Positions 55,707-63,694 of a stretch of 64,000 nt of DNA are shown here, piece by piece. Each line of letters starts with the position of its first letter. Positions within the stretch are counted from its first letter, which is position 1. The notes beneath the pieces were generated by a model that was given only the letters and a program-made list of their open reading frames with translations, did no database searches and was not told the origin of the DNA. The position numbers were made by a program, and so were the translations under genes. The stretch is from CAZSDP01 sp964605665. Its GTDB lineage: Bacteria > Planctomycetota > UBA8108 > UBA1146. The stretch is taken from NCBI GenBank assembly GCA_964605665.1, contig CAZSDP010000006.1, positions 1-64,000 on the forward strand. Reading direction: 5' to 3'.

Positions 55707-56494
55707 GCGAGACCCTCTTTCTCCGGCTGATGATCGAGATCTGAACTCTGTCCGATCCGATTGATCCGGTCTGCGATGACTCCGGCACCGAATCCGTTGT
55801 CGATGTTGACCACCGAAATTCCTGGAGCGCAGCTGTTCAGCATTGCCAGGAGTGCGGTCACACCTCCGAAGTTTGCTCCGTAGCCGACGGAGGTCGGTAC
55901 CGCGATCACCGGGGCTCGAACGAGCCCACCGACCACGGAAGGGAGAGCACCCTCCATTCCTGCAGCCACGATGAGGACTCGCATTTCTTGGAGTCGTTCT
56001 CGGATCCCCAGAAGTCGATGCAATCCAGCGACTCCGACATCGGCGAAGACCTCAGTTCGGCTTCCGAGGTTCTCAGTGGTGATTCTGGCTTCTTCGGCGA
56101 CGGGAAGATCGGAGGTCCCCGCGCAGAGAATTCCGACTCGACCGATCGTTGGCGATTCATTCGGAGAGATCGTGATGCAGCGCGCCGTACGGTGCCAAAC
56201 TGCCCCGGAGATTCGATCCGCGATCGCTTGGCCGACCTGACGATCGACACGGGTCGCCAATGCTCGATCAGCTCGAGCGGAGATTCCCCGAAGGGCCGCT
56301 TCAATTTGATCGGCAGTCTTTCCGCCTCCGAAGACAACCTCGGGGATTCCGCAACGAGTGACTCGATCGTGGTCGAGATGGAGACCCGTTTCTCGGATGG
56401 CTCCGATCTGCTGTAGAGCGTCCTCTACCGAGAGTTCCCCGGAAGAGACCGCAGAGAGTAGAGAGTGCCACTGTGGTGGGGACGGTTCGCTCAC
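55703..56494 (-). CDS. larB: LarB-type nickel-pincer nucleotide carboxylase (AIR carboxylase family)
   Basis: 263 residues. The C-terminal PurE-like region has GVGVAGLHR-like core, AGTSDLPVAEEA, VAAGMEGALPSVVGGLV, PVIAVPTSVGYG and NIDNGFGAG, which identify LarB (pyridinium-3,5-biscarboxylic acid mononucleotide synthase). It is the first step to the nickel-pincer cofactor of lactate racemase. larC and larE are not seen here, so either they lie elsewhere or this family member works in another route. Sits between tsaD and nnrD, all overlapping by 4 bp. Confidence 0.9.
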   Translation of the reverse strand: MSEPSPPQWHSLLSAVSSGELSVEDALQQIGAIRETGLHLDHDRVTRCGIPEVVFGGGKTADQIEAALRGISARADRALATRVDRQVGQAIADRISGAVWHRTARCITISPNESPTIGRVGILCAGTSDLPVAEEARITTENLGSRTEVFADVGVAGLHRLLGIRERLQEMRVLIVAAGMEGALPSVVGGLVRAPVIAVPTSVGYGANFGGVTALLAMLNSCAPGISVVNIDNGFGAGVIADRINRIGQSSDLDHQPEKEGLA

Positions 56495-57510
56495 GGGGTT
56501 GCCTTCGGTTCGAGGTCGAGAGTCGAGGTCTGCCCCTGCTCAAAGAGGCGTAGTCCCCGCGCTGCGATCATCGCTCCATTGTCGGTGGAGAATCTACGGG
56601 GAGGAAATACAAGTTGGGCTCGCGTCGAGAGTGCCCCTTCAAGATCGTCGCGGAGGGTTTGATTTGCAGTGACGCCGCCCCCGAAGACCACCGTCTTCAA
56701 TCCCGTCTGGTCGAGAGCCCGTTTGAGCTTCTCGATCAGGACGTCCGACACGGCGGCTTGAAAGGACGCGCAAAGATCTTCCACGGAAGGTGCGTCGGGA
56801 TGAGGCCCCGATCGCTGGGCGTTTTGACCGCGCCAGCGATAGAGCACCGCGGTCTTGAGACCGGAGAACGAAAAGTCGAGGGAGTCGGGTTCCAATAGCG
56901 TTCGTGGAAGATCGACGGCGGAACGATCACCTTGGTGAGCTTTCTTCTCGACCGCAGGTCCTCCCGGGTAACCGAGCCCGAGGATCGCGGCGACCTTATC
57001 AAAGGCTTCACCCACGGCATCATCTCTGGTGGCTCCGATACGACTTCGAGAATCACCTTCTTTCACGTGGTAAAGGTCGGTGTGACCTCCCGAGAGGACC
57101 ACACCCAAATAGGGGGGGGCCATCGAGATCGGTGATGCGTCCTCGGAAAGAAGGGGTGCTTCAAGATGCGCTTCGAGATGGTGGACGGCGACCAGCGGTT
57201 TATCCCAGGCCCATGCGAGAGACTTCGCTGTCGTCACTCCGACCAAGAGTGCGCCGATCAAGCCGGGGCGATGAGCGACGGCGATCGCGGTGAGCTGATG
57301 CGGTTCGACCTCTGCCTGCTGCAAGGTCCTCTCGATGACGGCGGTGAGTTCACGCACATGAGATCGGGAAGCGATCTCTGGAACGACTCCGCCGAAGAGC
57401 CCATGTTCATCCGCTTGCGAGAGGACCGTTTGAGCGAGGAGCTGCGGTCCACTCGCGACGACTGCCGCCGATGTTTCATCGCAGGTCGTTTCGATGCCGA
57501 GCACGATCAT
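56491..57510 (-). CDS. tsaD: tRNA N6-adenosine threonylcarbamoyltransferase
   Basis: 339 residues of normal length. Signature features: MIVLGIETTCDETSAAVV, HRPGLIGALLVGVTTAKSLAW, the metal-binding HHLEAHLEA, LSGGHTDL and the ATP-site VVFGGGVTANQTLR. It transfers threonylcarbamoyl to A37 of ANN-decoding tRNAs (t6A) with TsaB, TsaE and TsaC. Between ctp and larB, sharing 4-bp overlaps on both sides. Confidence 0.97.
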   Translation of the reverse strand: MIVLGIETTCDETSAAVVASGPQLLAQTVLSQADEHGLFGGVVPEIASRSHVRELTAVIERTLQQAEVEPHQLTAIAVAHRPGLIGALLVGVTTAKSLAWAWDKPLVAVHHLEAHLEAPLLSEDASPISMAPPYLGVVLSGGHTDLYHVKEGDSRSRIGATRDDAVGEAFDKVAAILGLGYPGGPAVEKKAHQGDRSAVDLPRTLLEPDSLDFSFSGLKTAVLYRWRGQNAQRSGPHPDAPSVEDLCASFQAAVSDVLIEKLKRALDQTGLKTVVFGGGVTANQTLRDDLEGALSTRAQLVFPPRRFSTDNGAMIAARGLRLFEQGQTSTLDLEPKATP

Positions 57511-58949
57511 CGCTCCTGCTCCTCGAGCTCTGGGACACGCTGTTCGACCGGTTCGTCGGAGGTGGAGGAAACGTCGAGTTGGTCGGAGGCAAAGAGCGGT
57601 TCGAGGTCCTGATTTCGCGATAACAAGTCGATTGCTCTCGCGCTGATCGGATCGGGGGGAGGGGCGTTTTCGAGGAGCGCTTCCGCGGTGGGGAGAGGGG
57701 GTTCATCGATCTCGAGCGGGCCGTTGATTCGGTCGAGTTGACGCTGGTACCACCAGCGTTGCTGCTGGAGTCGCAGTTCAGGATCGACGGTGATGGAAAT
57801 GTCGGGCACGATTCCTCGCGGAGAATCGTCTTCCCAGCGAATTCGCCCTCCCGTTGGCGAGTGAAATCTCTGAGTGGTGATCTTGACGATGCCGTCTCGG
57901 CCATTCGGACCGAGCTCGATGACGTCTTGCACTGTCCACTTCCCGTAGGACTCTTCTCCGATCAGTAGCGCTCGGCGATGATCTCTGAGAGCGGCGGCAA
58001 CGATTTCTGAAGCGCTCGCAGAGTTTCCATCGACCAACACTGCCAGAGGGACTTTGAGAAATCTGCTCGACCCCGTCGCCTTGGTGAGCTCCTCGCGCAC
58101 GCCCGGATTCGTCGTCTCGCTCGAGGATGGTTCGCGTCCCACTCGGCGTACGATGAGAGTCTCTTCAGGCAAAAAGAGTGAAGCGACTCCGATCGCTTCG
58201 GTGAGAAGGCCACCACCATTTCCTCGCAGGTCGAGGACGATCGATTCGGCGCCTTCCTCGATCAATTGAGAGGTCGCGAGTTCCACCTGAGAGGTGGTGT
58301 CCGGCTGGAATTGAACGAGGCGGATCAAGCCGACCGGCGCTCCGACACTCGGCCGGTAAAGGGCGACTTCTCCGATACTCGAAATCTGGACTCGTTCTCG
58401 CGGAATCTGAACGACCAGTTTCTCTCCGGTGACCTTCTCGATCTCCAATTCGACTTCGGTGCCCTCTGGCCCTTTGATCAATGCGGTCACCTGCTCCACA
58501 CTGAGCTCTCGGAGGCTCTCTCCCGCGGCGGCCAAGAGTCGGTCCCCTGCGCTTAGTCCAGCTCGCGCTGCTGGACCTCCATTCACGACTGACGTGATGC
58601 GGGGGAAGGAGGAGGGCGATCGACTTTCAGTCTCGGTCGATTCGGCGGGACCGATCACCACGCCGATTCCGACGATATAACCGTCCGTTCCCTGTTTGAA
58701 CGCAGCAACTTGTTCTGGAGAGTAGTACGCGCTGTTTCGATCGAGAGAGCGCAGCATTTGATCGAGGCCCTCGTGGAGTAGCTCGGTGCCGTTCACCTGA
58801 TTGACGTGGGACCGTTCGATGTGATTGAGAACCCGTTCCACCAGGTCGCCACGCTGCAGTGTGGCATTCGGTTTTATCTGGAGGCCGACGAGTAGTGCCA
58901 GTAGCACTCCGCAGACAAACCCCAGGCCAGCTGTGGGCTTTCGCTCCAT
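57507..58949 (-). CDS. ctpA: S41-family C-terminal processing peptidase
   Basis: 480 residues from ATG 58949 (the TTG at 58952 would add one residue). A single membrane/signal helix (~8-25), an N-terminal helical region, a PDZ domain (~85-190; IVGIGVVIG...GPAARAGLSAGDRLLA), then the S41 fold with catalytic Ser in DGNSASASEIVAAAL and Lys in EESYGKWTVQD. It cleaves C-terminal ends of periplasmic proteins. First gene of the minus-strand operon; upstream lies the tandem repeat with the assembly gap and the tRNA-Phe terminator. Confidence 0.93.
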   Translation of the reverse strand: MERKPTAGLGFVCGVLLALLVGLQIKPNATLQRGDLVERVLNHIERSHVNQVNGTELLHEGLDQMLRSLDRNSAYYSPEQVAAFKQGTDGYIVGIGVVIGPAESTETESRSPSSFPRITSVVNGGPAARAGLSAGDRLLAAAGESLRELSVEQVTALIKGPEGTEVELEIEKVTGEKLVVQIPRERVQISSIGEVALYRPSVGAPVGLIRLVQFQPDTTSQVELATSQLIEEGAESIVLDLRGNGGGLLTEAIGVASLFLPEETLIVRRVGREPSSSETTNPGVREELTKATGSSRFLKVPLAVLVDGNSASASEIVAAALRDHRRALLIGEESYGKWTVQDVIELGPNGRDGIVKITTQRFHSPTGGRIRWEDDSPRGIVPDISITVDPELRLQQQRWWYQRQLDRINGPLEIDEPPLPTAEALLENAPPPDPISARAIDLLSRNQDLEPLFASDQLDVSSTSDEPVEQRVPELEEQER

Positions 58950-59373
58950 CAAATACCCTCTTCGACGTTTCCGGCAGTTGTTGACATGATGTCGAGCGTG
59001 ATGAGACCTGAAGGTACTGCACTCGANNNNNNNNNNNNNNNNNNNNNNNNNNNNNNNNNNNNNNNNNNNNNNNNNNNNNNNNNNNNNNNNNNNNNNNNNN
59101 NNNNNNNNNNNNNNNNNNNNNNNNNNCGATACTGCACTCGACGATACTGCACTCGACGATACTGCACTCGACGATACTGCACTCGACGATACTGCAATCT
59201 GTCAGACTGATCGAGGAGCCGCGACTTTGTGAGGGCTCCCGACTCCAGATTCTAACCGAGCCTCCCTCGGAAGTGTTCCTAGGTCGCGGCTCTCGGTTCG
59301 ATCGGAGATCATTGCTCAATCGATAGGGGGGCCAGAGATCCCGAGGTGCGCCAACCGACTCAGGAATTCCATG
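58950..59373. other. Non-coding spacer with repeat array and assembly gap
   Basis: No gene. It includes 100 N bases (59027-59126), a common placeholder for a gap of unknown size, and the CGATACTGCACTCGA tandem repeat on both sides. The promoter of the ctp operon must lie in here; no box pair can be named. Confidence 0.6.
59013..59201. repeat. Tandem repeat of 15 bp, interrupted by assembly gap
   Basis: Four exact CGATACTGCACTCGA units (59127-59186) and a partly matching fifth (59187-59201) follow the N-run, and GGTACTGCACTCGA lies just before it (59013-59026). The gap falls inside the repeat, so the true copy number is unknown and likely larger. Confidence 0.9.
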
Positions 59374-59406
59374 AAAAAGGGCCCACACAACCGAAGTTGT
59401 GCGGGC
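59374..59406 (-). terminator. Rho-independent terminator after tRNA-Phe
   Basis: Minus strand: GCCCGCACAAC, loop TTCG, GTTGTGTGGGC (11 bp, one G-U, stable UUCG tetraloop), then CCTTTTT. It starts 12 bp after the tRNA 3' end. Confidence 0.92.
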
Positions 59407-59418
59407 ACCTCTTTGTTC

Positions 59419-59494
59419 TGGTGGGCGGGGCCGGAATTGAACCGGCGACACCCGCATTTTCAGTGCGGTGCTCTACCAACTGAGCTACCCACCC
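59419..59494 (-). tRNA. tRNA-Phe (anticodon GAA)
   Basis: 76 nt including encoded CCA. Minus-strand reading: acceptor GGGTGGG with CCCGCCC (one T-G pair), D-arm GCTCAGTTGGTAGAGC, anticodon stem CCGCA/TGCGG with loop CTGAAAA, T-arm GCCGG TTCAATT CCGGC, discriminator A and CCA (59421-59419). It has its own promoter and terminator. In contrast, tRNA-Leu here lacks encoded CCA. Confidence 0.97.
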
Positions 59495-59519
59495 GACAGT
59501 CACGATTGAAGTTCGGCAG

Positions 59520-59547
59520 ATTCTAGCCTTCTGGAGCGTGGTGTCGA
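59520..59547 (-). promoter_or_regulatory. Promoter of tRNA-Phe
   Basis: Minus strand: TCGACA (59547-59542), 16 bp, TAGAAT (59525-59520); 5 of 6 matches in each box. Transcription would start ~59513, about 20 bp before the mature tRNA end. Confidence 0.7.
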
Positions 59548-59575
59548 GGGTGATTGGGAGGCCAAATCACAATCT

Positions 59576-59614
59576 AAAACCGAGAAGCGGCGGACGATTC
59601 GTCCGCCGCTTCTC
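59576..59614 (-). terminator. Rho-independent terminator of the polysaccharide export gene
   Basis: Perfect 14-bp stem GAGAAGCGGCGGAC with GTCCGCCGCTTCTC (59582-59614, loop GATTC or its complement), followed on the minus strand by GGTTTT. It starts 32 bp after the stop at 59647. Confidence 0.85.
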
Positions 59615-59646
59615 AGGAGTCTAGAATTCCGGTCGCTCTTGCGCGG

Positions 59647-60483
59647 CTAGTATCCCTCAACGGTCGAGATGAAATCGGTGATGATCTGGAAGTCGTTGGC
59701 CACCGTTGCGGCGACTTGGAAGGTCTCCACGAACTCCTCGAGCCACGTATCGATTTCGAACGGCACGAAGACGAGGTCGCCGTTCCTCATCAAGATGTCC
59801 TGATCGGTGTCTCCATAGAAGACCAGTCTTTGGACATCGCACACGATGACATAGCGGTCTCTGGTCTGTTTGCCTTGGCGGATGACGGCGATCTGCCGCC
59901 ACTCCGACTTGTCTCTGAGAGCTTCAACTCTGGCCAAGACGCGGCTCAGCCGGTCGTCACCGGTGAGGGTGACCACCCCTTGAGACCCGGTGGGATTGAT
60001 GACCGCGACCTCACCACCCTGGATCGGCCCCCCGAGCTCGGTGGTCTCGGTATTGACGATGATCTGCGGTGGGTCGACGTAAAATTCTCGGTATCTCTCC
60101 GAAATGTCGGACTTGAAGGCAAATACGGTGCGATCCGCTGCTTGGACGTCTCCGATGAGGGGAAGATCGACAAACCCATCAGGCCGCACGTTGACGACCC
60201 GTTCGATGTCATGGTTGTAGACCTCGACTCTGATCCGGATGCCGGGGGGGAGGACGTACTCTTCTTCGGGAGTGATCCCTCGTTCGCGAAGGACGGCGTT
60301 GTATTGGGGAGCCGTGACGATCGTGGCTGCTTTCGATTGGATCAGGTTCCCGCGACCGTCGTAGTAGGAGAAGGTCGACTGAGGAGTTGTAATCCGGGTA
60401 TAGCAGCCAGATGTGGCGAGCAAACCGAGGATCAGGAGCACGAACAGGGTGAACGTCTTGCGGGCGTTACTTCCTGGGGCCAT
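59647..60483 (-). CDS. Polysaccharide export (Wza-like) lipoprotein
   Basis: 278 residues from ATG 60483 (AAGGAAATCA before it; an upstream start at 60543 would push the signal peptide inside). Lipobox LATSGC with Cys27. The Poly_export-type domain follows (EEEYVLPPGIRIRVEVYNHDIERVVNVRPDGFVDLPLIGDVQAADRTV, and FYVDPPQIIVNT), then a SLBB-like region (VVTLTGDDRLSRVLARV ... VIRQGKQTRDRYVIVCDVQRLVFYGDTDQDILMRNGDLVFVP). It would form part of an outer-membrane polysaccharide channel. No export/polymerisation genes are adjacent; a terminator closes this unit. Confidence 0.88.
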   Translation of the reverse strand: MAPGSNARKTFTLFVLLILGLLATSGCYTRITTPQSTFSYYDGRGNLIQSKAATIVTAPQYNAVLRERGITPEEEYVLPPGIRIRVEVYNHDIERVVNVRPDGFVDLPLIGDVQAADRTVFAFKSDISERYREFYVDPPQIIVNTETTELGGPIQGGEVAVINPTGSQGVVTLTGDDRLSRVLARVEALRDKSEWRQIAVIRQGKQTRDRYVIVCDVQRLVFYGDTDQDILMRNGDLVFVPFEIDTWLEEFVETFQVAATVANDFQIITDFISTVEGY

Positions 60484-60810
60484 TGATTTCCTTCTTTCGG
60501 GGAGCTTCCAGGGTAGGGAGGCTCTCCTAGCCGTATCGGCCAAGAAGGGGGTATCGCTTGAGTGAGAGGCGCCAGGATATCGGCCAGAATTTTGGAATGA
60601 CGATCGGAAGTGGCTAGGAACCCAGTTTCAGCGAGAATTCTACTGCGCTGAGCCATTCATTGGGCCATTCACTGGCTCATTCGTTGGGTCAAGAGTGGTG
60701 ACCTGATAGCGAGACCCCCCCGGAACGTGCCCGGAGGGGCGGATGAGCACCGATTCGGGCCCATCACCTCAAAGTACCGAGGGGGGGCCGAGCCCGATGA
60801 GAGAAGAGCT
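60484..60810. other. 327-bp spacer between rpsT and the export lipoprotein
   Basis: Contains the 12-bp x 3 repeat at 60652-60687 and G/C runs (C7 at 60714-60720, G7 at 60781-60787). The rpsT transcript end and the promoter of the export gene must lie here, but I cannot assign either. Confidence 0.45.
60652..60687. repeat. Tandem repeat, 12 bp x 3 (imperfect)
   Basis: GCCATTCATTGG, GCCATTCACTGG, CTCATTCGTTGG in direct succession. It lies in the upstream region of the export lipoprotein gene. Confidence 0.6.
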
Positions 60811-61074
60811 CTAACTCAAGCCTTGCATCCGCCTCATCAGCAGAGACTTTCGCCGAGCGACAGTGTTCGCATGCATGACCCCCTTCTTGGCGGCTTTGTC
60901 GAGCTTCGCCTGGGCGGTCTTGAGGCAAGTTTCTGCAGTTTCTCGATCTTGCGCTTCGATCGCTTCAAGGGTCTTCTTCGTCCAGGTCTTGATTTCAGAC
61001 TTGGCGATGCGGTTTCGCAGATTGCGCACCTTGTCCTGGCGCAGTCGCTTGGTGGTCGAGGCATTATTTGGCAT
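60811..61074 (-). CDS. rpsT: 30S ribosomal protein S20
   Basis: 87 residues, typical S20 size, very basic. Features: MPNNASTTKRLRQDKVRNLRNRIAKSEIKTWTKK, A-x-x-x-LDKAAKKGVMHANTVARRKSLL. GGAAGGAACTG precedes the ATG. It binds 16S rRNA early in small subunit assembly. It follows the TPR gene after 30 bp and is probably co-transcribed. Confidence 0.97.
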   Translation of the reverse strand: MPNNASTTKRLRQDKVRNLRNRIAKSEIKTWTKKTLEAIEAQDRETAETCLKTAQAKLDKAAKKGVMHANTVARRKSLLMRRMQGLS

Positions 61075-61104
61075 GGAGGTTTCAGTTCCTTCCTGGAGCG
61101 ATTC

Positions 61105-62496
61105 TTAGCCGACGCTCCGGATTTCGTCGACACGTTTCGAAACATCCCGAAACGAAATGTCGATAGACATCAACTCTTCGAAGAGTTCGAGTGCCTTGGC
61201 GGCATCATCATTTTTCACATGTGATTCGGCGAGATCGTACATCACGTTCTTCCACCGATCGGAGTCTTGGTCGGTAATGCTCTCCACCGCTGCAGTGAGC
61301 TCCTTGATGGCGACCGACTGGACACCCTTTTGAGCGAAGCATCGTCCGATCATCCAGTGTGACTCGGTCGCGAACTTCGGATCTTTTCGTGCGTTTTGAT
61401 ACTGACCGATGCACTCGTCCCAGCGCTCATTTTCATAGAGCAGTCGCCCGAAGCTCGCTTTGAGCCCGAAGTCGGTGGGGTGGGCTGCCACGCGGCGCTC
61501 ATAGTCGGTCAGACGGAACACATTCTGCTCCGCGAGGATTTGATCGAGCTTTGCTTTCGCAGCGGCGTCCTCTGGACTGTTCTTCAAGGCGATCTTTGCG
61601 TCTTCGACCTGAGCACTGATGCGCTGCTCGGTGAGTGTTCCCAGCTTTTCCGCCACGTACATGTCGTCGGGGTTCACTTCTGCTGCTTTGCGGAAGGCGG
61701 ACTCAGCGTCGTCGAACTGCTTGACCTTTGCGTAGAGATCTCCGAGTTCTCGATGGAGTCTCGAGTTTTCGGGGTCGGACTCGATCTCGTCTTTTTTGAA
61801 TTGGATCGCTGCTTGGGCGTCGTCAGCGGTTCGGATCATCTGAGCTTTCTTCTGCAGCTTTTCCGACTCATCCTCATCTTTGAGCATCGCTCGGAAGGAG
61901 TCTTCCTTCGAAGCGGCTTTTCTCGCCTCTGTTCGCTGCATCATGACTGCTGCGCTGAGATCTCGGATCGCTTTTCCCGCCTCGGCATCTTCTGGGCGAA
62001 TCTGCTTCACCCGTTCCCAGCACTCGACTGCTTTCTCCAGGTCTTTTTGACCCTCGTACATCTTGCCGAGCGCTTTCCATGCCTCCCAGTTGCTGGGATC
62101 GATTTCAACGACCTCTTGGTACGTTTGCAGAGCGCTGGCGACACGGTCGGTCGCTTCGAAAGAAGCGGCGAGCGTCATCAGTGTGGGGCCGTGCTGCGGT
62201 GCGATCGTCAGGATCTTTTCGATCTCAACGATCTGCTCTTCGAACTTCTTCTGGAGTCCGAACTTCTTGATCGTTCCGAGAGACTTCGCGTTCTTGAGCG
62301 CGAACATTTTCCCGCCAGTGGTGTTGCCACCGCTTTCTTGGACGCGACGCGTTTGGGCGGCACGAAGCTTTCGTCGTTCCTCAATACGATCGGGGTCGAT
62401 CGAGAGGCCTTGCTGATACATTGCAATTGCGTAGTCGTAGTTCCGCTTCTTGAGGGCTTGCTCGGCCTTCTGGAAGAAGTTGTCGGAAGCAGCCAT
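61105..62496 (-). CDS. Tetratricopeptide repeat protein
   Basis: 463 residues, no signal peptide. TPRs start at residue ~9 (FFQKAEQALKKRNYDYAIAMYQQGLSIDPDR), continue through a 45-residue Arg/Lys-rich region and further repeats (LASFEATDRVASALQTYQEVVEIDPSNWEAWKALGKMYEGQKDLEKAVECWERV...), and fill the C-terminal half. It is likely a cytoplasmic scaffold. Upstream of rpsT by 30 bp. A 489-codon open frame lies antisense to it and is judged a shadow of the GC-rich codons. Confidence 0.8.
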   Translation of the reverse strand: MAASDNFFQKAEQALKKRNYDYAIAMYQQGLSIDPDRIEERRKLRAAQTRRVQESGGNTTGGKMFALKNAKSLGTIKKFGLQKKFEEQIVEIEKILTIAPQHGPTLMTLAASFEATDRVASALQTYQEVVEIDPSNWEAWKALGKMYEGQKDLEKAVECWERVKQIRPEDAEAGKAIRDLSAAVMMQRTEARKAASKEDSFRAMLKDEDESEKLQKKAQMIRTADDAQAAIQFKKDEIESDPENSRLHRELGDLYAKVKQFDDAESAFRKAAEVNPDDMYVAEKLGTLTEQRISAQVEDAKIALKNSPEDAAAKAKLDQILAEQNVFRLTDYERRVAAHPTDFGLKASFGRLLYENERWDECIGQYQNARKDPKFATESHWMIGRCFAQKGVQSVAIKELTAAVESITDQDSDRWKNVMYDLAESHVKNDDAAKALELFEELMSIDISFRDVSKRVDEIRSVG

Positions 62497-62745
62497 GGCT
62501 CTCCAGTTTCTGGACGAAGTTGTGGGGCGTCTACCGGGAGCTCATCGCTCCATTCGACCGACGCGGATCTTGACCGATTGCCCGAACGCAGAAGGTACAG
62601 CTCCGCGAGTGCGGCACCGTTCCCGCTGGTGCGGGTGGGAAAACTATTTTGGGGAAACGACGGGAACGGGCGGAAGGACTCGGTCCTGCAGCGAAGGAGG
62701 GTTTCCACCTCCCACCACTCATCTTCCCGCGGTCCAACTTTCAAC

Positions 62746-62775
62746 GGTCATGTTCTCCGCGGCCATGTTCTCCAC
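62746..62775. repeat. Tandem duplication, 15 bp x 2
   Basis: GGTCATGTTCTCCGC followed by GGCCATGTTCTCCAC (13 of 15 identical), in the TPR/def divergent spacer. Confidence 0.7.
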
Positions 62776-63092
62776 GGGACTCGGGAATACCGTCCCCGAT
62801 CATCGCACTCCACCTTGAGTCGCGGAAGTCTAGCAATGCCCTTGCAGAGGGTCAATATCTCATGATTGGGGAACGACTTGCCGAGACGGGCGGTGGTTTG
62901 GTCGTGGAAACTCGCTATCATGTCCGGTTTGACGCTCCCGGAGACCCTTCGCAGGGGAACGGAGGAGTCCTTCGCATCGACCGCAGAGAGCCGGTGTGTG
63001 CGCCATTTTGGCGGAAACAACGGCCTGACCGGGACCCTTCAGGGGGTTTTGTCTGGGAAATGTGGCGATTGCGCGTCGACCTCACAGCCCCT

Positions 63093-63126
63093 TTGAGGGG
63101 ATGGAGAATTTGAGGGGATGGAGAAT
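63093..63126. repeat. Tandem duplication, 17 bp x 2, next to the def ribosome site
   Basis: TTGAGGGGATGGAGAAT twice in a row, exact. The second copy supplies the GGAG 7 bp before the def ATG, so the duplication adds a second Shine-Dalgarno copy 17 bp upstream. Confidence 0.8.
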
Positions 63127-63130
63127 CGGA

Positions 63131-63691
63131 ATGACCCCCGCAAATACTGAAATTCAAATCCCAGCGGTGGAGGATCTGCGGCTGCGCTATTTCCCCGATC
63201 CGGTGCTCCGTCAGCGGGCGGCTCCCGTGGGAGCGATCGATGCCGCCCTGGTTGCTCGGGTACGGCGTATGTTCGAGATCATGTATGAGCACCATGGGAT
63301 CGGTCTTGCCGCTCCTCAGGTCGGTGCCCTCGAGCGCGTCTTCGTCGTGAATTTGACCGCCGACCGAGAGCAACCTGAAGAAGAGAGAGTCTATATCAAT
63401 CCGCAGATCAGCTCACCGGAAGGGGAGTGCACCCAGGAGGAGGGATGCCTGAGCTTCCCCGAAATCAGACTCGACGTGGTTCGGCCGGAGAGAGTTCAGA
63501 TTCGAGCGACCGATCTCGAAGGTGAGCAGTTCGAAGAGTCCGCTGATGGGTGGCTGGCACGCTGTGTTCAACATGAGTTCGATCACCTCGACGGGATTCT
63601 CTTTGTCGGGCGAGTCCCGATCGCGCGACGGCTGATGGTGCGCAAGCAGCTCAAAGAGCTGGAGCGCAAATATCGTGATGCGTCGAAGTGA
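63131..63691 (+). CDS. def: Peptide deformylase
   Basis: 186 residues from ATG 63131 (GGAG 7 bp upstream); longer in-frame starts have no ribosome site. Three PDF motifs: GIGLAAPQVG, EGCLSFP (metal Cys) and the metal-binding QHEFDHLDG. It removes the formyl group from initiator Met. ribF begins 3 bp after its stop, so the two are likely co-transcribed. Confidence 0.96.
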   Translation: MTPANTEIQIPAVEDLRLRYFPDPVLRQRAAPVGAIDAALVARVRRMFEIMYEHHGIGLAAPQVGALERVFVVNLTADREQPEEERVYINPQISSPEGECTQEEGCLSFPEIRLDVVRPERVQIRATDLEGEQFEESADGWLARCVQHEFDHLDGILFVGRVPIARRLMVRKQLKELERKYRDASK

Positions 63692-63694
63692 TCG

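Larger units (their letters stand above)
62497..63130. other. 634-bp divergent spacer between the TPR gene and def
   Basis: No gene. Holds the 15-bp (62746-62775) and 17-bp (63093-63126) duplications; the second copies the ribosome site of def. Divergent promoters for the TPR gene and def must lie here, but none is clear. Confidence 0.45.

Noticed and set aside
58627..59457. 276-codon minus-strand frame across the N-run and tRNA.
   Set aside because: It depends on unknown bases and overlaps tRNA-Phe and the ctp gene.
59716..60486. 256-codon open frame antisense to the polysaccharide export gene.
   Set aside because: The minus-strand frame has a signal peptide and lipobox and a recognised family; the antisense frame has none.
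61396..62865. 489-codon open frame on the plus strand, antisense to the TPR gene.
   Set aside because: It has biased, Cys/Leu/Phe-rich residues without family likeness and overlaps a clear TPR gene completely; it is a shadow frame.
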